Of a stretch of 38,659 bases of DNA, positions 15,304-23,847 are shown in pieces (position 1 is the first letter of the stretch; every line of letters begins with the position of its first letter). The stretch covers positions 1 through 38,659 of the forward strand of contig CAJCJG010000053.1 in NCBI GenBank assembly GCA_903970625.1, given 5' to 3'. A model generated the notes under the pieces. That model saw nothing but the letters and a program-made list of their open reading frames with translations, searched no databases and was not told the DNA's origin. Source of the stretch: Solirubrobacterales bacterium 70-9 (GTDB lineage Bacteria > Pseudomonadota > Alphaproteobacteria > Acetobacterales > Acetobacteraceae). A program made the position numbers and the translations under genes.

Positions 15304-15852
15304 CTACAGAATGTGGCGCACCACGCCGTCGCGCCGGATCAGGCCGTGATACAAGGCGCCGGCGATGTGGGTGCCGAGCAGCAGCAGCAGCGCCAGTGCC
15401 CCGAACCAGTGCAGATCGGAGAATTGCTGGGCGACCGTATCCGGCTGCTTGCCGATCGGCGAGGGCACCCGGAAGAGACCGTACCACGTCAACGGCGCGC
15501 CCCAGGCATTGGCATCGGCAAAGCCCAGCATCGGCTGCACCAGCAGCACCAGATACAGCGCCAGATGGTTCAGCGTCGCGAGCACGCGGACGACGGACGG
15601 CGTGCCCGGCGGCAGTTTCGGCGCGCCGGTCGCCAGCCGCACCACGATGCGGATGAGCACGAGCACCCACACCGTCACGCCCGTACTTTCGTGCAGATTG
15701 TAGAGTTCCTCTTTGAACGGGCCGTCCGGCGGCTCGAAATAAGTCAGCCAGCCGCCAGCGACGAACAGGCCGAGGATCAGGATGGCCGTCAGCCAGTGCA
15801 GCAGCCGCATCGCGGGCGCATAGCGGGCGGGTTCGCCATAGGTTGTGGACAT
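15304..15852 (-). CDS. Cytochrome b561
   Basis: A 182-residue four-helix membrane cytochrome b of the bacterial b561 (CybB) type. Candidate heme ligands in the expected places are H19 (MRLLHW), H54 (NLHESTG), H148 (LHWFG) and H162 (GTHIAGALYH); the helices run at about 15-35, 55-75, 93-110 and 148-170. Such proteins pass electrons between quinol and periplasmic or membrane acceptors and some remove superoxide. The ATG at 15852 follows GGAGGG by four bases, which supports this start over much longer in-frame extension. The DUF429 gene starts 41 bases away on the other strand. Confidence 0.93.
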   Translation of the reverse strand: MSTTYGEPARYAPAMRLLHWLTAILILGLFVAGGWLTYFEPPDGPFKEELYNLHESTGVTVWVLVLIRIVVRLATGAPKLPPGTPSVVRVLATLNHLALYLVLLVQPMLGFADANAWGAPLTWYGLFRVPSPIGKQPDTVAQQFSDLHWFGALALLLLLGTHIAGALYHGLIRRDGVVRHIL

Positions 15853-15893
15853 GCAGCCCTCCTGGCCAATCGCAACTTCCCACAGTGGCGCGA

Positions 15894-16835
15894 ATGACCG
15901 CAACTCTGGCCGTTCATGCCGACTGGAGCAGCGATCCCCGCAAGCGCTGGATGACGGTGGCGCGGCGTGACGGCCCACGCTGGCACATCGCGGCGCCGGA
16001 GCCGGTCGCGTGTCTGGGCGACCTGTTGCCTCGCCTGCGGGCGCGGGCGGGTGGCGGCGCGGTGGCGCTGGGGGTCGATCTGCCGCTGGGCCTGCCGCGA
16101 GCTTATGCGGCGGCGCACGGGGGGGAGGCCGATTTCCTGGCGTTTTTGCGCGGGCTGGCCGACAGGCCGGAGTTCTTCGAGGTGTGCGCGAGCTTGGAGG
16201 ATGTCTCGCCGCAGCGGCCATTCTATCCGGCGCGCGGCGCGCGGGGCATGACGCGGCACGCGCACGCGCTGGCGCTCGGGCTTGGCGGGGCTGCGGGATT
16301 GTCGCGCCTGTGCGACCGGGCGACGGCGGAGCGTCCGGCGGGGGCGCCGTTGTTCTGGACACTCGGCGCCAACCAGACCGGCAAGGCGGCGATCACCGCT
16401 TGGCGCGACCTGCTGCTGCCAGCGCTTTCCGCCCCTGCCCCGCCGGCGCTGTGGCCGTTCGAGGGCAATCTGCTGCCCCTGCTGGCGCGGCATGAAATCG
16501 TCGTCGCGGAAACCTATCCGGCCGAGGCGATGCGGCATTTTTCGCTCCGCATGGGCGGCAGTAAGCGGCGGCAAGCCGACCGAACAGCGCTGGCAGAGCC
16601 ACTTTCGCGCGCAATGGCAGACCTTGGCGCCACGCCCGACGCGGCGATGCGGGCGGCGCTGGCCGAAGGGTTCGGGGCCGATGCAGCGGGCGAGGATCGG
16701 TTCGACTCCTTGTTGGGATTGCTCTGCGTTATCAACGTATTGGTGGGCCGGCGGCCGGATGGCGTGCCGGACGATCCGTGGCTGCGGACATGGGAAGGGT
16801 TCGTGCTCGGGCAGACGGCGTTGCCGGTGGCGTGA
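15894..16835 (+). CDS. DUF429 family protein
   Basis: A 313-residue protein of the DUF429 type, an RNase H-like fold family without a settled function. It opens with a strand (TLAVHADWSS) that carries an acidic residue of the fold, followed by ALGVDLPLGLPRAYAA, FWTLGANQTGKAA and VVAETYPAEAMRH, as in other members. The ATG at 15894 is preferred; an in-frame GTG/ATG upstream would overlap the cytochrome gene. It is followed after 45 bases by the ABC binding protein gene on the same strand and may share its transcript. Confidence 0.75.
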   Translation: MTATLAVHADWSSDPRKRWMTVARRDGPRWHIAAPEPVACLGDLLPRLRARAGGGAVALGVDLPLGLPRAYAAAHGGEADFLAFLRGLADRPEFFEVCASLEDVSPQRPFYPARGARGMTRHAHALALGLGGAAGLSRLCDRATAERPAGAPLFWTLGANQTGKAAITAWRDLLLPALSAPAPPALWPFEGNLLPLLARHEIVVAETYPAEAMRHFSLRMGGSKRRQADRTALAEPLSRAMADLGATPDAAMRAALAEGFGADAAGEDRFDSLLGLLCVINVLVGRRPDGVPDDPWLRTWEGFVLGQTALPVA

Positions 16836-16880
16836 GTCTTGCTTGGCATTCCAGCAATGTGAATCGCGCAGGGGATGACG

Positions 16881-17657
16881 ATGAGATTTGCCAAATTGCT
16901 TGGTTTGATCGGCCTGGCGGCCAGCCTTGCCGGTGGCACGGCCGAGGCGAAAGAGTGGAAAACCGTGCGGATCGGCATGGACGCCACGTATCCGCCGTTC
17001 GAAAGCGTGGACTCGTCGGGCGCGATCATCGGCTGGGAAGTCGATTACGGCAACGCGCTGTGCGCCAAGATGCATGTGACCTGCACGTTTCAGAACCAGG
17101 ACTGGGACGGCGTGATTCCGGCCCTGCTGTCCGGTAAGTTCGACGTGATTCTATCGAGCATGAACATGACGCCGGCGCGCGCCAAGAAAGTACTGTTTTC
17201 GGACATGTACTACGCCACAGCGCCGGTGTGGGTGGGGCAGGCGAGCAACAAGGCCACCGAAGTGACCATGGAGTCGCTGAAGGGCAAGACCGTTGGTACG
17301 CAGTCCTCGACCGTGTTCGCCAACTACCTCGACAAGAATTTTAAGGGCGCCGATGTGAAGCTGTATCCGGGCGGCGACGAGCCGTTTCTGGATCTGGCCA
17401 GCGGGCGCACCGACTTCGTTGTCGGCGACATTCTGGTGGCCAAGGGCTTCATCGAAAAGAACCCGGATTGCTGCCGCATCATCGCCGAAATTCCGCGCTC
17501 GGCGGATATTTTCGGCCCCGGCGTCGGCGCAGCGTTCCGGCCTGAGGACAAGGATTTGGCGGCAATGTTCAACAAGGCCATCGCCGAAGTGGATGCCGAC
17601 GGCAGCTACAAGACGATGGAAGCGAAGTACTTCAAGATCGACATTCGCGGCAAATAA
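16881..17657 (+). CDS. Amino acid ABC transporter substrate-binding protein
   Basis: A 258-residue periplasmic binding protein of the polar amino acid (PAAT) type. It has a signal peptide (MRFAKLLGLIGLAASLAGGTAEA), then VRIGMDATYPPFESVDSSG, the family signature at the start of lobe 1; FDVILSSMNMTPARAKKVLFSDMYY; GKTVGTQSSTVFANYL; and GRTDFVVGDIL. The substrate is probably a basic or polar amino acid or an opine-like compound, but the binding residues do not decide. Of two ATGs six bases apart, the second (16881) has AGGGG at proper spacing. The permease genes follow after a 177-base gap that holds a palindromic repeat. Confidence 0.93.
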   Translation: MRFAKLLGLIGLAASLAGGTAEAKEWKTVRIGMDATYPPFESVDSSGAIIGWEVDYGNALCAKMHVTCTFQNQDWDGVIPALLSGKFDVILSSMNMTPARAKKVLFSDMYYATAPVWVGQASNKATEVTMESLKGKTVGTQSSTVFANYLDKNFKGADVKLYPGGDEPFLDLASGRTDFVVGDILVAKGFIEKNPDCCRIIAEIPRSADIFGPGVGAAFRPEDKDLAAMFNKAIAEVDADGSYKTMEAKYFKIDIRGK

Positions 17658-17689
17658 GGGTTGGTTCGAGAATAAACGCTTCACGTTCG

Positions 17690-17771
17690 TCATTCCGGCG
17701 AAGGCCGCAATTCAGGGCCGTGCGCGCCGATTTTCGCGCGGGCCTGGACCCCGGCCTCCGCCGGGGTGACG
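17690..17771. repeat. REP-like intergenic palindrome inside the ABC operon
   Basis: Arms of 19 bases at 17690-17708 and 17753-17771 are inverted copies with three mismatches (first arm GTCATTCCGGCGAAGGCCG). The interior contains a second small stem with GCGCG / CGCGC. The sequence is of the type widespread between genes of alphaproteobacteria, with the typical ends 'GTCATTCCGGCGAAGGC' and 'GCCGGGGTGAC'. Lying between binding protein and permeases, the transcript would form a strong hairpin, which could lower permease expression relative to the binding protein. Confidence 0.8.
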
Positions 17772-17834
17772 AGGTGAACCGGTTATTGCCGAACTAAAGC
17801 TCCAAGCCGGATGAGGCGGACAGGAGGCGGTTGA

Positions 17835-18536
17835 ATGTCGTGGTTCTCGTTGCTGTTCGGCCCCACCGGTTGGGGGCCGCTGCTGCTCAAGGGCACCGTG
17901 ATAACCGTCCTCCTGTCGCTCACCACGGTTCCGTTCGGCTTCGGCGGCGGCCTGTTGCTTGCTGTGTTGAAACTGTCGAACAATCGCGCCGTCCGCATTG
18001 CGTGCGATGCCTACACGACTTTCTTTCGTGGCATTCCGGACTTGCTTTCGCTGTTCATCGTCTATTTCGGGCTACAATCGCTGCTGAACCTGTCGGCGCA
18101 GGTGTTCGGCGATGCATGGCGGATCGAGATGAATGCCTTCATCGCCGGCGTCATCGCGCTGTCGGTGGTCGTTGCGGCGTATTCGAGCGAGGTTTGGGTG
18201 GCGTCGCTGAAAGCCGTCCCGGTGGGGCAATCCGAAGCCGCCAAGTCGTTGGGACTACACCCGAAACAGGTGTTTTTCCTGATCGTCCTGCCGCAACTCG
18301 GGCGCGTGGCGCTGCCTGGCCTGGGCAACATCTGGACGATCCTGGTCAAGGATACGTCACTGATCTCGACACTGGCTGTCATGGATTTGCTGCGTGCTTC
18401 GTCCGAGGCAAGCCGGGCAACGACGCGGCCATTGCTGTTCTACAGCGCTGCGGCGGCGATCTACCTGATCTTCAGCATCGTCTCCGGCGTGGGACAAGCC
18501 TATCTGGAGCGGCGATCCAACCAGGGGTATGCCTGA
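17835..18536 (+). CDS. Amino acid ABC transporter permease (HisQ-like)
   Basis: A 233-residue inner-membrane permease of the HisQ/HisM type. It has about five transmembrane helices, starting TGWGPLLLKGTVITVLLSL, the FFRGIPDLLSLFIVYFG segment typical of the HisQ subgroup, and the cytoplasmic EAA loop (VASLKAVPVGQSEAAKSLGLHPKQVFFLIVLPQ, with EAAKSLG as the coupling motif that contacts the ATPase). The ATG at 17835 has AGGAGGCGG upstream. Its stop is two bases before the next permease gene, indicating coupling. Together they form the heterodimeric channel for the binding protein at 16881. Confidence 0.93.
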   Translation: MSWFSLLFGPTGWGPLLLKGTVITVLLSLTTVPFGFGGGLLLAVLKLSNNRAVRIACDAYTTFFRGIPDLLSLFIVYFGLQSLLNLSAQVFGDAWRIEMNAFIAGVIALSVVVAAYSSEVWVASLKAVPVGQSEAAKSLGLHPKQVFFLIVLPQLGRVALPGLGNIWTILVKDTSLISTLAVMDLLRASSEASRATTRPLLFYSAAAAIYLIFSIVSGVGQAYLERRSNQGYA

Positions 18537-18538
18537 CC

Positions 18539-19336
18539 ATGTTGGACACGCTGCAAAATGTTGCCGGGTTCGTTGTCAATATCGACCTCCTGAGCACATA
18601 CGGCTACCGGCTGTTGCTGGGGTTGCAAATCACCGCGGAAGTGGTGCTGATTTCGTGCAGCCTGGGGTTCGTGCTGGCCTATCCGCTGTCGCGCGCGCGG
18701 ATGTCGAAAAACCTGTTCATTTCGTCTCCCGCACTGGCGTATGTCACGTTCTTTCGCGGCACGCCGCTGCTATGCCAGTTGTATCTGGTGTATTACGGCG
18801 CGGGCGAGTTCCGGCCATTTTTCCAGTCGATCGATTTGTGGTGGTTTTTTCGCGATGCATTCTATTGCTGCATTTTTGCATTCACGCTGAATACCTGTGC
18901 GTATCAGGCGGAAATCCTGCGCGGCGCGATCCAGTCCGTGCCCAAGGGTCAGATCGAGGCGGCGCGCGCCCTGGGCCTGTCCGGCTATTCGATTGCGCGC
19001 TACGTGGTGTTTCCACAGGCGTTGCTGGTGGCGTTGCGGCCACTGGGTAACGAGCTGATCGGGATCATCAAGGCCAGCGCACTGGCGGCGATCGTGACGT
19101 TGCTTGACCTGATGGGCGAAACCCGATTCGTGTTCGCCAAGACGTTCGACTTCTCAATTTATTTATATGCGGCGATCATCTATTTGGCGATCACGCAGGC
19201 GATCAGCCGGTTGTGGAACTGGATGGAGCTTCTGCTCTCCCGCCATTTGCTCGCCGGGCGCCCGGCGACGATGGTATTGGGGCCGGGCGCGCGGCAAGGG
19301 CAGGCGGCACTGGACCCGCTGCGGGCGGAAACGTAG
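18539..19336 (+). CDS. Amino acid ABC transporter permease (HisM-like)
   Basis: A 265-residue permease, partner of the upstream one. The core is similar: YGYRLLLGLQITAEVVLISCSLGF, the FFRGTPLLCQLYLVYYG segment of the HisM subgroup, and the EAA loop GAIQSVPKGQIEAARALGLSGYS. The last about 30 residues (LLAGRPATMVLGPGARQGQAALDPLRAET) are an unusual hydrophilic tail. The ATG at 18539 overlaps none of the upstream gene but lies only two bases after its stop. No gene for the ATP-binding subunit follows: the next gene is on the opposite strand. The ATPase must be supplied from elsewhere in the genome. Confidence 0.93.
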   Translation: MLDTLQNVAGFVVNIDLLSTYGYRLLLGLQITAEVVLISCSLGFVLAYPLSRARMSKNLFISSPALAYVTFFRGTPLLCQLYLVYYGAGEFRPFFQSIDLWWFFRDAFYCCIFAFTLNTCAYQAEILRGAIQSVPKGQIEAARALGLSGYSIARYVVFPQALLVALRPLGNELIGIIKASALAAIVTLLDLMGETRFVFAKTFDFSIYLYAAIIYLAITQAISRLWNWMELLLSRHLLAGRPATMVLGPGARQGQAALDPLRAET

Positions 19337-19351
19337 CCGTAAACCGGCTAC
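19333..19351 (+). terminator. Hairpin over the stop codon of the HisM-like gene
   Basis: A perfect 7-bp stem GTAGCCG / CGGCTAC with a 5-base loop spans the TAG stop at 19334-19336. No T-run follows. It is the only stem seen in the 110 bases between convergent genes and may serve as a weak terminator or 3' protective hairpin. Confidence 0.4.
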
Positions 19352-19446
19352 AATCCGTGCAGACTGTTGCGGTGGCAGCGTCCGAAAAGCGGGCGAAGGG
19401 TCCAATCGCGCGCGTTAACGATGGCGGCGTTCAGGTCTGGCACGAC

Positions 19447-22400
19447 TTAATTCTGAAGATAGGCCTGTTCGTCCGGCCTTGGTGGCGCCTGTCCCTCGAT
19501 GTCCGGGAGTTCGCAGGGGCGCCACCCGGTGCCGACGCTGACTTCGACCTTGGCGAAATTGGCGGCCACCCGGCGGATGTCCGGGGGCGCGAGACCGAAC
19601 AGATAGTCGAAGCGGCAGGTCAGATCGACCATGCGGATGCCGGCCACCGGGAGCGGGCAGATGACCCGAACCACGTCGTTGCCGGACATGAAAGCACGGG
19701 CGAGCACCCTGCCCTCGCCCACGCCGGCCCAACTGACTTCCACCGCCTGGAGCGCACCCTCCGGCGGCACCCAGAAGCTGACGGCGACGCGGACGATCGG
19801 CGTGGGGTTCCAGACCTGCAAGCGCACCTCGGTGCCGCACCAGCGGTCGCGTTCAACGCCGGTGGGCCACGCCAGCAGGCGCGGGACGTGGGGCGCGGGA
19901 ACCACTTCGGCGAGGTCGGTCAGGGTGGCGGTGTAATAGTCGCCAAAGAGGGTGTCGTAATGCCCCCAGATCGCCCCCGGGGCGACGGTGGCCTCGATGG
20001 CGGCAGCGCGGCGGATGGCGGCGACCAAGTGGTGCGGGGGAGCGCCAAGCGGCACCAGCACGCCGACGCCGAGGGTGCGCAGGCGTTCGGCGATGGCGCC
20101 GAAATCGTAGGCGACCGGGATCATGCCGGCCTCCAGCGCCTCTGACAGCGTGTAGGAGAAGGTTTCCGGAAAGATCGACAGGAACAGGGCCACGCGGGCA
20201 CCGGAGCGGCATAGCGCGCCGTTGGCCTCGCCCGGCCGGTAGCTGCCGGCGAGGCTGATGTTGGCAAAATGCTCCAGTTCGGCGTCGCGGTCGGTGTGGC
20301 CGACGACGACCAGGGTGATGTCGTCCTCCCACCGGCTGCAATGGCGGGCGAGGTCCACCAGTTGACGGGCACCTTTTTGCGGGCCGATGGCTCCGGGGAC
20401 GGCGACGCGGAGTTTGTCCCCGGTCGCTTCGGCGCGTTGGGGCGGGGCTGCGTCCGGGCTGGCGAAGTGCGGTTTGATCTCCGTCCGCAGGCCGGGGAAC
20501 AGGGCGGCGTAGCGGTCCGCCGTGTCGCGGGACGGGGCGATGACCTGATAGGCGTCGTACAGCAGCGGCCCGAACTTGCCGCGCCAGACTTCGCCGGTTT
20601 GCGCGAACGGTTGCAAAGTGCGGTGCAGGCCCGCGTGGGCGCCGCCTTGTTGAACGCAGGCGGTGCATTTGGCGGCGGCCGGGATGCCGCAATAGGTGTC
20701 CCCGCCGTCCAGCAGGGTCACGCGCGGACAGCCATAGAAGAAATCGTGCAAGGTGACGGCGTAGGGAATGCCGCAATCGTGGACGAACTCGCCGACGCCG
20801 TCCGGCAGGTCCAGCAGGTGCTGGACGTGAATGAACATCGGCGCGAGGTCGAGGATATCCGCCAGCGCCTCGCCGATCGGGGCGGGTTGCGGGTAGGCGA
20901 GTTGTTCCTCGGTGCTCCAGCGGCGGATGACGACCATCGGGCGGCCATCGTGATCCTTGCCCGTCGCCAGGGCGAGCACGAGAAAGCCCTCGGCGCCGAG
21001 GCGGACCATCATGTCGTCCATATGGCGGACGGCCCCGCCCTCCAGCGACAGCGTGACGAACAGGACGATGCGGCCGATGCGGCGCCAGACGGCGGATTGG
21101 ACGCGGTTGCGGACATCGTGCAGCGGGTCGGTCCGCAAGAAATCGGCGACGAAGTCGTGGTAGTACGGATAGCGGGTCTCAACGGTGGCGAGATTGGCGG
21201 CCACCAGGGCCTTGCGGGCCTCGGCGAACGAGACCTCTCCCTTGTGCCACACGTAAACGTCCGCCGCGCAGACGTTGCGCCAGCCGCGTTCCAGAGCGCG
21301 CAGAGAAAAATCGTTCTCCTCGCCGTAGCCGGCGCCGAACGTCTCCGCGTCGAACAGGCCGACATCGTCCAGCGCCGCACGCTTGATGAACATGCAGAAG
21401 CCATGGGCGGTGGGAAGATCGCGCACGACGCCTGCATTGGCCGCCTGGACCATGGCGGCAAGCTCCGCGAATTCCAAACCGTAGGGCGCCTCGTCGTCGG
21501 CGAGTTGGCGGGGCAGGCTGCAAATGGTGGCGCGGTTGGACAGTGGCGTGGCAGTCCCGATCGCGGCATCGGCGTGGGCGGCGCGATACAGGCGTTCGAG
21601 GAATTTCTCCGGGACGATGGTGTCTGCGTTCAGCAGCACCACGTCTGCGTCGGTGGCCAGCGCCAAGCCGCGATTGGCGCTGGCGACGAAGCCCATGTTG
21701 GTGTCGTTGCGCAGATAGACGAGGCGGCCCGTCTCCGCCATCGCCCGCAGGGCGGCGGATAGGTCTGGTTCGGGCGAGCAGTCGTCAATGACGATCAGCC
21801 GGTGGGCGATGGTGTCGCCGCTGGCCAGCACGCTGTCCAGGCAGGCGAGGGTTTCGTCGGCGCCGCGATAGACCGGCACGATCACGTCGACGGCGGGCGC
21901 GTCGCGGCGGGGCAGGACGTTGCGGCCGCCGAGCAGGCTGGCACTGTCGAACAGCACGCGCTGCTGCGGGCGGCCGGCGAGCAGACTTACCAGCGCGGGC
22001 AGAACGCGTCGGCCGAACAGCAGGCCTTCGGCGGAGCCGCCGAACGCCCGGCCTGCGGTCGCGGCGACCGCGACGGCGGCGGGCAGCGTCGTGCCGCGCA
22101 GCACCGGGCCGAACGGCATATGCGCGGTACCGATGACCGTGACCGTGACCACTTCCGGCGCCGCCCGCACCGCGCGCGGCTGCATGCGGATCTCGAAGCC
22201 ACCCGCAATGGTCTGCGGCTGCGCCAGCCGCAGCGCGGCGTGGCCGATGTTGTTTTGGACATTGAACGGTTCTGCCGCGCCGCAATGAACCACCAATGTC
22301 AGGCCGGAAGTAGGGCGGAGTTCGTCGTAAATCCAGCCGCGCACGAACAGGTCGTCGATGTGCTCGATCTGGTGGCGGTAGCTGGAGCGATAGGGCTGCT

Positions 22401-22665
22401 CCACCGCGTCGGCGTCGGCGAATTCCAGGCGCAGCAGGTGGAGCGAGGTGTCGAAGGTGGCGGGCGGGCAGGCAACGCGCAGCGTGCCGTCCTCCAGGAT
22501 GCGCCATTGGTCGGGGCCGAGCGGCGCGCCGTCCAGATGAACGGCCGCGACCTCGGCGGGCGGCACGAGGGTAAACAGCGCGTTGGTGCCGCGAAATTCG
22601 ACGCTGGCCGTGACCGTCTGGCGGCGGGCGGGTTTGGGCCGGCGGGGGTGTCTGGGCGGCTTCAC
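19447..22665 (-). CDS. Giant bifunctional glycosyltransferase (GT2 + GT4)
   Basis: A 1072-residue protein joining two glycosyltransferase folds. Residues about 1-250 are a beta-rich and linker region. A GT-A domain of family 2 spans about 259-500: VDVIVPVYRGADETLACLDSVL opens it, LLNADTIVP carries the metal-binding acidic residue (D348), and GYGEENDFSLRA is the acceptor motif with the catalytic acid. A GT-B domain of family 4 follows at about 530-905, with LFLSIFPETFSYTLSEALEAGMIPVAYDFGAI as the donor-binding E-x7-E-like segment. Residues about 910-1072 form a separate beta-type domain. Likely use is surface polysaccharide or glycan chain building. The GTG at 22665 has AAGG upstream. It is a single minus-strand gene, divergent from the sugar operon. 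Confidence 0.88.
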   Translation of the reverse strand: MKPPRHPRRPKPARRQTVTASVEFRGTNALFTLVPPAEVAAVHLDGAPLGPDQWRILEDGTLRVACPPATFDTSLHLLRLEFADADAVEQPYRSSYRHQIEHIDDLFVRGWIYDELRPTSGLTLVVHCGAAEPFNVQNNIGHAALRLAQPQTIAGGFEIRMQPRAVRAAPEVVTVTVIGTAHMPFGPVLRGTTLPAAVAVAATAGRAFGGSAEGLLFGRRVLPALVSLLAGRPQQRVLFDSASLLGGRNVLPRRDAPAVDVIVPVYRGADETLACLDSVLASGDTIAHRLIVIDDCSPEPDLSAALRAMAETGRLVYLRNDTNMGFVASANRGLALATDADVVLLNADTIVPEKFLERLYRAAHADAAIGTATPLSNRATICSLPRQLADDEAPYGLEFAELAAMVQAANAGVVRDLPTAHGFCMFIKRAALDDVGLFDAETFGAGYGEENDFSLRALERGWRNVCAADVYVWHKGEVSFAEARKALVAANLATVETRYPYYHDFVADFLRTDPLHDVRNRVQSAVWRRIGRIVLFVTLSLEGGAVRHMDDMMVRLGAEGFLVLALATGKDHDGRPMVVIRRWSTEEQLAYPQPAPIGEALADILDLAPMFIHVQHLLDLPDGVGEFVHDCGIPYAVTLHDFFYGCPRVTLLDGGDTYCGIPAAAKCTACVQQGGAHAGLHRTLQPFAQTGEVWRGKFGPLLYDAYQVIAPSRDTADRYAALFPGLRTEIKPHFASPDAAPPQRAEATGDKLRVAVPGAIGPQKGARQLVDLARHCSRWEDDITLVVVGHTDRDAELEHFANISLAGSYRPGEANGALCRSGARVALFLSIFPETFSYTLSEALEAGMIPVAYDFGAIAERLRTLGVGVLVPLGAPPHHLVAAIRRAAAIEATVAPGAIWGHYDTLFGDYYTATLTDLAEVVPAPHVPRLLAWPTGVERDRWCGTEVRLQVWNPTPIVRVAVSFWVPPEGALQAVEVSWAGVGEGRVLARAFMSGNDVVRVICPLPVAGIRMVDLTCRFDYLFGLAPPDIRRVAANFAKVEVSVGTGWRPCELPDIEGQAPPRPDEQAYLQN

Positions 22666-22694
22666 TGGATGACCTTGGCGCGAAACGACCCGCG

Positions 22695-22724
22695 CTTATA
22701 GCGACGCGGCCGTGCGCTTGCCTA
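22695..22724 (-). promoter_or_regulatory. Possible promoter for the giant glycosyltransferase gene
   Basis: On the minus strand TAGGCA (22724-22719) and TATAAG (22700-22695) are separated by 18 bases and lie 30-59 bases upstream of the GTG start. The -10 is close to the sigma-70 consensus and the -35 matches at four of six. On the plus strand a perfect TTGACA at 22738-22743, flanked by short CCCGC / GCGGG arms, could be the -35 of the sugar operon, but no good -10 follows it. Confidence 0.3.
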
Positions 22725-22812
22725 TCGCCGCCCCGCGTTGACACTGCGGGCAAGCGGCGGGAAGGTTTGGAGAAAGGCTGGCGTGGTACGCTAGGGCCAG
22801 GGGGAAACGGGC

Positions 22813-23847
22813 ATGAACAGGTTCCGCGTCGCCATCGACGGCGATTTCGTCAGACCGGACGGGTCGCCGGCCTATCCCGATTTCGACCTGTCGCCGCTGC
22901 ACGGGCGGCCGGATGTGGAGGCGGTGCATGTGGCGCTGGGCAAGACCGCCGCTGCATCGGCGCTGGAGGGGTTCGACGCGCTGATCTTGCTGGGCAACAG
23001 GTTTGCGGCGGAGAGCGTGCCGGCGGACGGGCGGCTGCGGATCGTGGCGCGGTTCGGCGTGGGCTACGACACGGTGGACGTGAATGCCTGCACCGAGGCG
23101 GGCATCGCGCTGACAATCACGCCGGACGGGGTGCGGCGGCCGGTGGCCGTGGCCATCCTGACACTATTGCTGGCGCTGACCGGGCGCCTGTTCGTGAAGG
23201 ACAGGCTGACGCGCGAGGGGCCGGCGGGGTACGCGCGGCGCAACGATCACATGGGCGTGGGGCTGATCGGCCGCACGCTGGCCTCGGTCGGCATCGGCAA
23301 TATCGGGGCGGAACTTTTTCGCCTCGCAGCCCCGTTCGGGATGAAGTTCATCGCCCACGATCCGTTTGCCGACGCCGCGACCGCGAAGGCGCTGGGGATC
23401 GAACTGGTCGGTCTGGAGGCGGTGTTCCGGGAGGGCGATTTCGTCAGCATCTCCTGCCCGCTGACGCCGGAGACGCGGCATCTGGTCAACGCGGAGCGGC
23501 TGGCGCTGATGAAGCCGACCGCGTTTCTGATCAACACCGCGCGCGGGCCGATCGTGGATCAGGCGGCGCTGACCAAGGTGTTGCAGGCGGGCGGGATCGC
23601 GGGCGCGGGGCTAGACGTGCAGGAGCAGGAGCCGCCGGACGTGAACGATCCGCTGCTGAAACTCGACAACGTGATCCTGGCGCCGCATGCGCTGTGCTGG
23701 ACGGACCAGTGCTTTGCCGGCATCGGCGCCTCGGCGGTGAAGTCCGTGCTGGATGTCGCGTCCGGGCATGTGCCGCGCGGGCTCGTCAATCGGACGGTCG
23801 CCAAACACGCGCGCTGGCAGGGATTCACCCCGGTTGCGGAGGGTTAG
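22813..23847 (+). CDS. D-isomer-specific 2-hydroxyacid dehydrogenase
   Basis: A 344-residue NAD(P)-dependent dehydrogenase that interconverts 2-hydroxy and 2-oxo acids. Visible are the substrate loop RFGVGYDTVDVNAC, the Rossmann motif G160-IGNIG, and the catalytic Arg244 (NTARGPIVD), Glu273 and His292 (PHALCWTDQ). The ALCWTDQCF ending is typical of a subgroup often found in sugar-acid gene clusters. The ATG at 22813 has AGGGGGAAA upstream. The stop codon directly abuts the ATG of the next gene, so the two are one transcript. In this context it may act on a sugar acid made by the next enzymes, but the substrate is not known. Confidence 0.92.
   Translation: MNRFRVAIDGDFVRPDGSPAYPDFDLSPLHGRPDVEAVHVALGKTAAASALEGFDALILLGNRFAAESVPADGRLRIVARFGVGYDTVDVNACTEAGIALTITPDGVRRPVAVAILTLLLALTGRLFVKDRLTREGPAGYARRNDHMGVGLIGRTLASVGIGNIGAELFRLAAPFGMKFIAHDPFADAATAKALGIELVGLEAVFREGDFVSISCPLTPETRHLVNAERLALMKPTAFLINTARGPIVDQAALTKVLQAGGIAGAGLDVQEQEPPDVNDPLLKLDNVILAPHALCWTDQCFAGIGASAVKSVLDVASGHVPRGLVNRTVAKHARWQGFTPVAEG

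Noticed and set aside
17831-18538. Plus-strand frame running in another register through the HisQ-like gene into the HisM-like gene
   Set aside because: The register before 18539 is Arg-rich nonsense over the first permease; the real second permease begins at the ATG at 18539.
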